Below are positions 7,521 through 12,211 of a stretch of DNA of 12,211 nucleotides, piece by piece; the stretch's first letter is position 1, and every line of letters starts with the position of its first letter. Both the position numbers and the translations under genes were made by a program. Source of the DNA: JBAVQS01 sp049694275 (GTDB taxonomy: Bacteria; Chloroflexota; Anaerolineae; UBA4142; SHND01); NCBI GenBank assembly GCA_049694275.1, contig JBAVQS010000318.1, positions 1 through 12,211 on the forward strand, given 5' to 3'. Under the pieces are notes generated by a model. The model searched no databases. It saw only the letters and a program-made list of their open reading frames with translations, and was not told the origin of the DNA.

Positions 7521-8754
7521 CCTCGACCGCGCGGGCAACTCCATCCTCTTTGCCAATCCTAACCGCAAGCGACCCTGCTTTGCCGCGAAACTCGGCGCGC
7601 GTCAGGTCTTGCAGGGCGCGGGCCAACCGTTCCGCGGTGAGCGAATCGAGCGCCAGCGGCCGCGGGCCGGCGCCAAGATGGACGACGCGCTCACCCCAAA
7701 AGAATTGATCGACCACCTGCGGAACAATCAATGTCGCCACGCCGGCGCGCAGCCCCGCGCCCGTTGTGCCCGCGCCGCCATGGTGAACGACGGCTGCCAT
7801 ACGCGGGAACAGCCACGCGTGCGGCGCATCCTGCACCGGCAGGACAGACAGGGGCAGCGCACCCTCTTGGAAACCGTGTGCACCCAGCAGAACCGCCCGG
7901 AGGCGCACCGTTTCCAGTGCACGTGTGATGAGGTCAAAGGTGCGCTGCGGTTGGCTCTCGGTCATGCTCCCCAGGCCGATGTAAATCGGCGTGTCGCCTC
8001 TCGCGAGAAACTCTTCTATGCTTGACGACGGCCGCCATTCGCGCGGCGGGGGGAGAACCCAATAGCCGGTGATGATGTGCTGCGGCGGCCAGTCGGCGGG
8101 GCGCGGGACAACATGCTCACTGAATCCATATACCGTTGGGAGATGGTGCGTATCTGGCTGCGGCGATTTCGAGCAGAGTTGGAGCGTCTCGACGCGCCAG
8201 CGCCCGATCAGGTCCTGCCACGCGAGCGAGATCGCGCGGTCGACGAGGAGATAACTCAGGCGATTGGCGCGGCGACCCAGGGAGTGTCTGAATGGGATGA
8301 GGGGACTCGGAAATTCGGCGGTCGGGGTCAGCGGCTGCAAGAGGGCGCGCACGCAGGGAACGCCGAGCGCTTGCGCAATGTGAATCCCCCAGAGGGTGGG
8401 CAGGCCGATGACCAGCGCATCGGTTCCCTGTGCAGCGTGCCAGGCGCTGACCAAAAGCTGCTGCATCACCGGGCGCGCGGCGCGCCAGTAGGCCAATGTG
8501 GCGCGCAGGGTGCGGAGCGGGTTCCCACGGAGGCGGAGCGCGTCGTGCCCTTGCGCCCGTACAAGAAGGTCGCTGGGATTTTCGGCTAGCCGCGCAAAGG
8601 GGAGGCCGTACTGCTCGACCCTGGGGATAAAGCGGTCGTGCGTGGCAATCCGCACGTTATAGCCCGCCGCGCGCAGCCCGAGGCCGAGCACCAGGTAGGG
8701 ATCGATATCGCCGCGCGTGCCGCTGGCGAGCAGGGTGATGGTTCTGCCCATCAC
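7498..8754 (-). CDS. GT1/UGT-like glycosyltransferase (418 aa)
   Basis: This enzyme transfers a sugar from a nucleotide donor to a small or lipid acceptor. It resembles bacterial and fungal sterol 3-beta-glucosyltransferases and macrolide glycosyltransferases. The N-terminal half starts TLLASGTRGDIDPYLVLGLG (7-26), the usual acceptor-domain opening with the GxRGD signature. The C-terminal half carries YIGLGSM (258-264), the donor-site HHGGAGTT (324-331) and the DQ pair (349-350) followed by FFWGERV. Length is normal and all key motifs are present. The first codon is GTG (8754) immediately followed by ATG (8751). Either start touches the stop codon of the upstream methyltransferase, and a GGGGAG run lies just upstream, so translational coupling is likely. 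It is the last gene of the four-gene unit. The acceptor is unknown. Confidence 0.9.
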   Translation of the reverse strand: MMGRTITLLASGTRGDIDPYLVLGLGLRAAGYNVRIATHDRFIPRVEQYGLPFARLAENPSDLLVRAQGHDALRLRGNPLRTLRATLAYWRAARPVMQQLLVSAWHAAQGTDALVIGLPTLWGIHIAQALGVPCVRALLQPLTPTAEFPSPLIPFRHSLGRRANRLSYLLVDRAISLAWQDLIGRWRVETLQLCSKSPQPDTHHLPTVYGFSEHVVPRPADWPPQHIITGYWVLPPPREWRPSSSIEEFLARGDTPIYIGLGSMTESQPQRTFDLITRALETVRLRAVLLGAHGFQEGALPLSVLPVQDAPHAWLFPRMAAVVHHGGAGTTGAGLRAGVATLIVPQVVDQFFWGERVVHLGAGPRPLALDSLTAERLARALQDLTRAEFRGKAGSLAVRIGKEDGVARAVEVIQRQVA

Positions 8755-9749
8755 TCCCCTTTTTCAAAGACGAGCCAGCCGTACTCGGTCACCCCGCGCC
8801 GGTAACACTGCTGCAGCGCCATGCTGCCCATCAGGCTGGGCCAGAACGGATGGCGCGTGGGAATGCGGGTTCCGGCCGCGAGCGCCAGTCGCGCCAGCGG
8901 ATCCGGCAGCGCGCGCAGGCGCAAGTAGGGAGTGAGGTCGCGAGCGCGGACCGGATGCAGTCCGTGGGCGGCGGCCTGCGCCTGGACATGCGCGACCGTG
9001 TTAAGGTTGAGCGCATGCCAGCCTTTTTGAAAAGCGCGCCGCCACAGCTCGTCGCCGGCGCTCCCCGCACCCTCGCGCTTGAAATCGTCGCACAGCACGA
9101 ACCGTCCGCCCGGACGCAGCAAACGAGCGGCCTCGCTCAGGTACGCTTCGGGCGCGGACGCGTGGATAAAAGCCTCCACCGAATAGACCAGGTCAAATGC
9201 GTTTGCCAGCGGGGGATGGGTAAAATCGCCGGTCACGATCAGGCAAACCTGCTCCAGCCCGCGCCGGATGACCTGCCGCCGCGCGATCTCGGCCTGAACC
9301 GGGCTAAGGGTGAGACCAACCCCGCGCGCCTTGAGCCGCGCCAGGAGATACAGGAGCGTCCCGCCCACCCCACAACCCAGGTCGAGCAGATCGATGAACT
9401 TGTCATTGCGAGCCTTGTCATTGCGAGACACGAAGCAAGCTCCTGACTCGCGCAAACCAGATTGCTTCGTCGCAACCCTGGCCTCCCGCCTTACGGCGGA
9501 CGAAGAACGCCAGGGGAGGCAAGGCGCTTCTCGCAATGACAGTTGCTCCTCGCAACAGTTGCCGCGCGCAATCCACTCTTGCGCCTCGCCGATTAAAAGG
9601 TGGTTGGCATAGTCGAGCGCCTCGGCGTGCGTCTTGACCCCCTCCGCCCAGAGCGCGCGGTGAATCGTATAGGTCTCCGGTTGACCGCGCAAAAAGAGAG
9701 CCGTGTTCCGGTCGTAATACCGGCGCACGCGCGTGGTTTCGGGGGTCAT
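8751..9749 (-). CDS. Class I SAM-dependent methyltransferase interrupted in frame by a palindromic repeat (332 aa)
   Basis: This is a Rossmann-fold methyltransferase with the pattern of tocopherol, sterol and small-molecule methyltransferases. Motif I is LLDLGCGVGG (121-130), followed by GLTLSPVQAEIARRQ (145-159), FDLVYSVEAFIHAS (185-198) and LLRPGGRFVLCDDF (210-223). The N-terminus (RRYYDRNTALFLRG, 9-22) is also typical of such enzymes. Residues 70-117 are encoded by a 141-bp dispersed repeat (9401-9541), which adds 47 extra residues just ahead of motif I without breaking the frame. That segment is rich in arginine and serine and is unlike the rest of the protein. Whether the enzyme still folds is unknown. 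The ATG at 9749 overlaps the upstream stop codon as ATGA. The substrate is probably the same product handled by the flanking glycosyltransferases. Confidence 0.88.
   Translation of the reverse strand: MTPETTRVRRYYDRNTALFLRGQPETYTIHRALWAEGVKTHAEALDYANHLLIGEAQEWIARGNCCEEQLSLREAPCLPWRSSSAVRREARVATKQSGLRESGACFVSRNDKARNDKFIDLLDLGCGVGGTLLYLLARLKARGVGLTLSPVQAEIARRQVIRRGLEQVCLIVTGDFTHPPLANAFDLVYSVEAFIHASAPEAYLSEAARLLRPGGRFVLCDDFKREGAGSAGDELWRRAFQKGWHALNLNTVAHVQAQAAAHGLHPVRARDLTPYLRLRALPDPLARLALAAGTRIPTRHPFWPSLMGSMALQQCYRRGVTEYGWLVFEKGE
9401..9541 (-). repeat. Palindromic repeat element inside a methyltransferase gene (TGTCATTGCGAG family)
   Basis: TGTCATTGCGAG occurs at 9401-9412 and again at 9416-9427. 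Its perfect reverse complement CTCGCAATGACA is at 9530-9541. Inside, ACGAAGCAA (9430-9438) pairs with TTGCTTCGT (9462-9470), GCCTCCC (9481-9487) with GGGAGGC (9514-9520), and CCGCC (9486-9490) with GGCGG (9495-9499). The full span is 141 bp and the inner form 126 bp, both multiples of three. Just outside, CTCGCAACAGTTG (9549-9561) is a decayed copy of the end CTCGCAATGACAGTTG (9530-9545), lacking three bases. Repeats with GTCATTGCGAG ends and GAAGCAA cores are widespread intergenic elements in several phyla, so its presence in a gene is notable. Confidence 0.85.
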
Positions 9750-10690
9750 GCCCGGCGTCCCACAAAATCGATCTGGTGGGCGATATAGACCAGGTCGCCG
9801 GTCTCGATCTGCCGGCGGCGCTGCGCGATCCAGTCGCGGAATTGCGCCTGCTGCGCTTGCAGGCCGGGATGGTTTTCGAGGGCGCGCTCTACGGTGTGGA
9901 CGATAAAGCGCAAAAAGTAGGCTTCATCGCCCGCATATCCCTCGCGGCCCGCAAACACGACCCAGTCCGAACTTCCCGCTTGCAGGATCTCTACACTGTT
10001 CTGCTTGAGCCGGTGAAAGAGATGCCGCCCGGTGCGGCTGTCGCCCGAGAGCCTGCCGTTCGTCACGCGCTCGTCCATCGTCTGGTGATAAAGCTGCTCG
10101 ACGAGGCGGTCCAGGTCGGGCGCAATCTCCGGCTCGAAAATCGTCGCGCCATCAAAATTGATGGTCAGATAGACCAGCCCGCCGGGACGCACGAGGGCGA
10201 GCAGCAACGGGAGCGCGCGGGGAATGTCGAGCAGGTCGAGCACGGCGTGTGCAATCAGCGCGTCCCAGGTCTGCGCCCCCGGCCGGCGTGCGCCCAGATC
10301 GTACAGGTCGATGGCCTCAGCCTCGACGCGGATCGTCCTTTCTGCATTCGCCAATTGAGTGCGCCGGATGCCGACCTCCTCTTTCGCCAGCGCCGTCGCT
10401 TCAAGCGCATAGTCCTTGCTCCACGCGGGCATGCGGGCGCTGAGCATGGCGATGTTATCAGGGTTTTGATCGATGGCCGTATAGACCGCGTGCTGTAAAA
10501 CATTTTGCGCGACGAGGCGTTCGAGCATCGTTCCGACGCCGGCCCCGATTTCCAGAATGCGCACGGGGGCGTCAGGGCTCTGCGGCGGGAGCGCCCGGAC
10601 CCACGCGTCCCAGACAGTGCGGTTGAGGGCGCGGTCGTCGACGGTCTTTTTGGCGGCCAGGTAATGGGTATAGGTGAATGTAGGTTCCAT
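9746..10690 (-). CDS. Class I SAM-dependent methyltransferase (314 aa from the ATG)
   Basis: This is a Rossmann-fold methyltransferase of uncertain substrate. Motif I is ILEIGAGVGTM (45-55), with the acidic residue after strand 2 at TAIDQNPDN (71-79), followed by WDALIAHAVLDLLDIP (142-157) and the LVRPGGLVYLTINFDG segment (166-181). The long C-terminal part continues to 314. I chose the ATG at 10690, which begins MEPTFTYTHYLAAKKTVDDR. The frame also opens at a TTG at 10714, which would add eight residues and overlap the upstream stop as TTGA, but the ATG gives the more natural N-terminus. There is a 20-base gap after the upstream stop codon, and two strong hairpins lie just before it. The 3' end overlaps the next methyltransferase by four bases (ATGA). 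It is not closely similar to the second methyltransferase, so it probably modifies a different position or substrate. Confidence 0.88.
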   Translation of the reverse strand: MEPTFTYTHYLAAKKTVDDRALNRTVWDAWVRALPPQSPDAPVRILEIGAGVGTMLERLVAQNVLQHAVYTAIDQNPDNIAMLSARMPAWSKDYALEATALAKEEVGIRRTQLANAERTIRVEAEAIDLYDLGARRPGAQTWDALIAHAVLDLLDIPRALPLLLALVRPGGLVYLTINFDGATIFEPEIAPDLDRLVEQLYHQTMDERVTNGRLSGDSRTGRHLFHRLKQNSVEILQAGSSDWVVFAGREGYAGDEAYFLRFIVHTVERALENHPGLQAQQAQFRDWIAQRRRQIETGDLVYIAHQIDFVGRRA

Positions 10691-10710
10691 ACGTTGAATA
10701 CGCTCTGCGG

Positions 10711-11847
10711 TCAAACCCGAAGGGTCTTGGGATACCCTTCGGATTTATTCCCCTGTGAGGAATCACCAGGGTTCGTCCACTCGACCAGGTAGGTGCGAAT
10801 GCGCGCCATGCTCTCCTCCCATCGCGGCGCGGCGAGAAAACGCCGGCGCGCGGACTCGCTCATCAGGACGAGCCGGGCGCGGTCACGCTGCAAGAGATCC
10901 AACCGCGCGGCCAGCGCGGCCGGATCGTCCGGCGGGACGAGATATCCGTTTTCGCCATCGGCGATGATCTCGTGCGCCGCGCCGGCGGTGGTCGCGATGG
11001 AGGGCAATCCAAAGCTCATCCCTTCGAGATAGACGATGCCGAATCCCTCATAGCTGGATGGGACGACCATGACGTGGCTCGCGGCCAGTTCTTGCGCGAG
11101 CTCCGCGTCGCGTAGCACGCCGGTCAGGCGGACCTCCAGCTTGCGATGCGCGATCTGCGCGTGGATCGACCGGGTATAGCGCGGGTCGATGTGCGTCCCG
11201 CCGACGACGGTAAGCTGCCAGGAACCGGACGGCAGACGCGTCAGCGCATCGAGCAGGACGTGCAAACCCTTGCGCGGAATGAGGTTCCCGACAAAGATGA
11301 GGCGCAAGGGACCGGGCATCCCGGCGCGCTCGCGAATTCGCTCCACGGACAGGTCCGGCTGAAAGCGGTCCCCTGCGGGATAAGCGACCACACACCGGGA
11401 CAGGTCCGGCCGGCCGAGGAGGTGGGCGACCGCACGGCGCGTCGTCTCGCTGTTGAGAATCCATCCCTCCACGCTGTCGAGATAGCGCCGCTCGACCAGC
11501 CGGTAGAGTGGCGCGAGCGCCGGGGCATGCACTTCGTCGCTCCGCAGGTGATGGACCAGCGAGAGGATCGGGTAGCGGACCTGGCCGCGCAGGCGCCGGT
11601 TGATTGCCCAGAGCGAAGGGTGGTTGAGCTCGTCCTGGATCAACACATCCACCTCCGCGCGGCGCAAGCGCGCATACCAATCGCGGTCCAGGTTATCGGC
11701 GAGATGCCGGGCATAGTTGCGCCAGGGGATGGAAAACACCTCGACCGAATCGCCGGCGGCCTGCAAGTGTGCGACCAGCTTGCGGTCGTACAGGTATCCG
11801 CCCGAGAGGGTATCGAGCGCGCCGTAAATCACCAGACCGATGCGCAT
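10711..11847 (-). CDS. GT4-family (GT-B fold) glycosyltransferase (378 aa)
   Basis: This is a retaining glycosyltransferase that uses a nucleotide sugar, probably cytoplasmic or membrane-associated. The N-terminal domain opens MRIGLVIYGALDTLSGGYLY, with the glycine pair of the acceptor domain at 16-17. The C-terminal donor domain has IFVGNLIPRKG (184-194), with R192 and K193 for donor phosphates, and the E-x7-E motif as EGFGIVYLE (267-275), followed by GLPSIATTAGA and the NGYLVPPDDP segment (300-309). Length is normal. The last 21 residues (358-378) fall in two DNA hairpins and are not expected to be conserved. The ATG at 11847 has a GGAGA sequence 11 bases upstream. It is the first gene of the leftward four-gene unit. 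It may add the first sugar to an acceptor that is later methylated and glycosylated again; the acceptor is unknown. Confidence 0.92.
   Translation of the reverse strand: MRIGLVIYGALDTLSGGYLYDRKLVAHLQAAGDSVEVFSIPWRNYARHLADNLDRDWYARLRRAEVDVLIQDELNHPSLWAINRRLRGQVRYPILSLVHHLRSDEVHAPALAPLYRLVERRYLDSVEGWILNSETTRRAVAHLLGRPDLSRCVVAYPAGDRFQPDLSVERIRERAGMPGPLRLIFVGNLIPRKGLHVLLDALTRLPSGSWQLTVVGGTHIDPRYTRSIHAQIAHRKLEVRLTGVLRDAELAQELAASHVMVVPSSYEGFGIVYLEGMSFGLPSIATTAGAAHEIIADGENGYLVPPDDPAALAARLDLLQRDRARLVLMSESARRRFLAAPRWEESMARIRTYLVEWTNPGDSSQGNKSEGYPKTLRV
10717..10742. repeat. Perfect 9-bp hairpin at the 3' end of the GT4 gene
   Basis: CCGAAGGGT (10717-10725) and ACCCTTCGG (10734-10742) are perfect inverted arms around an eight-base loop. 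The hairpin encodes the last residues of the glycosyltransferase (SEGYPKTL region) and ends three bases before its stop codon. It lies 27 bases upstream of the next gene's ATG at 10690. No T tract follows in the leftward direction. It could tune the ratio of upstream to downstream expression or be a dispersed palindrome that reshaped the gene end. Confidence 0.65.
10751..10771. repeat. Second hairpin at the 3' end of the GT4 gene
   Basis: CCCTG (10751-10755) pairs with CAGGG (10767-10771). An inner TGA/TCA stem extends it, with one bulged base and a GGAA loop. It is only eight bases from the hairpin at 10717-10742, so the final 21 codons of the glycosyltransferase gene (TNPGDSSQGNKSEGYPKTLR onward) consist almost entirely of two stem-loops. 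Confidence 0.5.
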
Positions 11848-11897
11848 AAAATTGGCCGTCTCCGTTGGATTCTACCATAGCTGCGCGCAAACGCCAT
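11829..11897 (-). CDS. Possible 22-codon leader peptide overlapping the GT4 start
   Basis: An ATG at 11897 is preceded by AAGGAG (11908-11903) with a five-base spacer, a better ribosome binding site than that of the glycosyltransferase itself. The frame MAFARSYGRIQRRRPI... runs 22 codons and stops at 11829-11831, 16 bases inside the GT4 gene, so translation could be coupled to it. It contains three consecutive arginine codons but no stretch typical of an attenuator. It would be silent if the only promoter is the extended -10 at 11869-11877, which lies inside it. No protein similarity supports it. Confidence 0.3.
   Translation of the reverse strand: MAFARSYGRIQRRRPILCASVW
11869..11877 (-). 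promoter_or_regulatory. Predicted extended -10 promoter of the glycosylation/methylation operon
   Basis: On the minus strand TGGTAGAAT reads from 11877 to 11869. TAGAAT matches TATAAT at five positions, and the TG one base upstream makes it an extended -10 element, which can work without a good -35. No -35 is obvious. Transcription would start near 11862, giving a leader of about 15 nt with a GGAGA ribosome binding site (11863-11859) at its very 5' end. Confidence 0.35.
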
Positions 11898-12027
11898 TGT
11901 GTCTCCTTGCTGCCTTTCCGCGCGGCTGCGGCGTGTCGGCTGCCATGATCGCCTTTGCCCAATCGCTCGCCCGCGACGGCCATTGAGTCGCGGTTCAATC
12001 TTTGCCGGCCGCGGCCCACGCCCAGGG

Positions 12028-12133
12028 ATTGAAAACCTCCGTCTGAAAAAGGGCACGGCGGCGAAAAAAGGCCGGAGCCGCCGCCCCCCCTTTTTTTTCG
12101 ATAGCCCCGCTTTGGTCAGACGGCGATTTCAAT
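12028..12133. repeat. Inverted repeat pair surrounding the terminator-like hairpin
   Basis: Two blocks occur as perfect inverted pairs in the same order. ATTGAAA (12028-12034) matches TTTCAAT (12127-12133), and CCGTCTGA (12039-12046) matches TCAGACGG (12116-12123). Weaker similarity continues inward (AAAGGGC against GCCCCGCTTT). The whole is a 106-bp imperfect palindrome with a second hairpin at its centre. It looks like a non-coding repeat or a small non-autonomous element. No second copy is visible in the window. Confidence 0.5.
12051..12098 (+). terminator. Hairpin with T tracts on both sides, possible bidirectional terminator
   Basis: CGGCGGC (12056-12062) and GCCGCCG (12077-12083) form a perfect seven-base-pair GC stem with a 14-base loop. 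The stem can be lengthened by GGG (12051-12053) against CCC (12084-12086) with a small bulge. Rightward it is followed by seven C and eight T (12091-12098). Leftward it is followed, after five bases, by five T (complement of 12046-12050). The leftward form could end transcription coming from beyond the right edge and insulate the operon that starts at 11847. No rightward gene ends nearby. Confidence 0.45.
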
Positions 12134-12189
12134 CGCGGGTCCCCGCTGGCCGCCGGCCCGGTGGCGAACGCGGACCCAAGGATCGCATG

Positions 12190-12211
12190 TGCGTTAGCGA
12201 GACCCTTCGCA
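12190..12211 (-). repeat. Truncated dispersed repeat at the right edge (TGTCACCCTGAG family)
   Basis: Read leftward from 12211, the sequence contains GCGAAGGGTCTCG followed by CTAACGC. This matches the middle of the copy at 6134-6252 (GCGCAGGGTCTCG followed by TTACCGC) and the copy at 100-149 (GCGAAAGGTCTCG). Its expected TGTCACCCTGAG head would lie just outside the window. No gene is seen between this repeat and 11898. Confidence 0.45.

Noticed and set aside
7728..8589. Several open frames on the plus strand opposite the GT1 gene, up to 170 codons.
   Set aside because: They are arginine-rich shadows of the GT1 reading frame and show no motif or ribosome binding site.
10691..10714. TTG start at 10714 for the first methyltransferase, giving a TTGA overlap with the GT4 stop codon.
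   Set aside because: The ATG at 10690 begins a more typical N-terminus, and the eight extra residues are encoded by spacer next to a hairpin. The TTG remains possible but is less likely.
12025..12035. GGGATTGAAAA, which resembles the 3' end of some CRISPR repeats.
   Set aside because: It occurs once, with no regularly spaced copies. The only related block is the inverted TTTCAAT at 12127, which fits a palindrome and not an array.

Overview
This GC-rich window looks like the chromosome of a member of the Chloroflexota, probably an Anaerolineae or Caldilineae relative. The case is indirect. Secreted modules such as 'TLSEINNLGFNLLRS' followed by 'TYYYKL' are common in that phylum. So are the scattered palindromic repeats with TGTCACCCTGAG or TGTCATTGCGAG heads, TATACT-type -10 boxes and a nearly leaderless gene. 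No rRNA or marker gene is present, so the taxonomy is an inference.

Layout. (1) Positions 1-58 hold the first 19 codons of a leftward gene with a consensus ribosome binding site. A divergent intergenic region (59-358) carries one leftward and one rightward sigma-70-like promoter and a partial dispersed repeat. (2) Positions 359-5995 encode a secreted protein of 1878 residues: signal peptide, propeller-like N-terminal region, IPT/TIG-like domain, long beta-solenoid-like repeat region with a duplicated module, and two C-terminal fibronectin-III-like domains. (3) Positions 5996-6329 are packed with palindromes: a GTAGGG/CCCTAC hairpin, a 38-nt near-perfect hairpin, and a repeat with three stacked heads. 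(4) Positions 6330-7520 encode a TetA-like major facilitator drug:H+ antiporter whose -10 box lies only 8 nt before the start codon. (5) Positions 7498-11847 hold four leftward genes, in transcriptional order a GT4 glycosyltransferase, a class I methyltransferase, a second class I methyltransferase and a GT1/UGT-like glycosyltransferase. Two of the three junctions overlap or touch, and the third has a 20-nt gap. The last gene overlaps the transporter tail to tail by 23 bp. (6) Positions 11898-12211 hold no convincing gene. They contain the operon's start region, a strong hairpin with T tracts on both sides, an outer pair of inverted repeats, and the cut end of another dispersed repeat.

The four-gene unit has the composition of a small pathway that glycosylates and methylates a lipid, terpenoid or other secondary product. 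The neighbouring exporter could act on the product, but it lies on the opposite strand and its link is only positional.

The most unusual observation is in the second methyltransferase. A 141-bp palindromic repeat (9401-9541, exactly 47 codons, 12-bp perfect inverted ends) sits inside the reading frame just before the SAM-binding glycine loop and leaves the frame open. A related effect is seen at the end of the GT4 gene, where two consecutive hairpins encode the last residues. Together with the repeats at 100-149, 6134-6252 and 12190-12211, this suggests a genome in which mobile palindromic repeats invade both spacers and genes.
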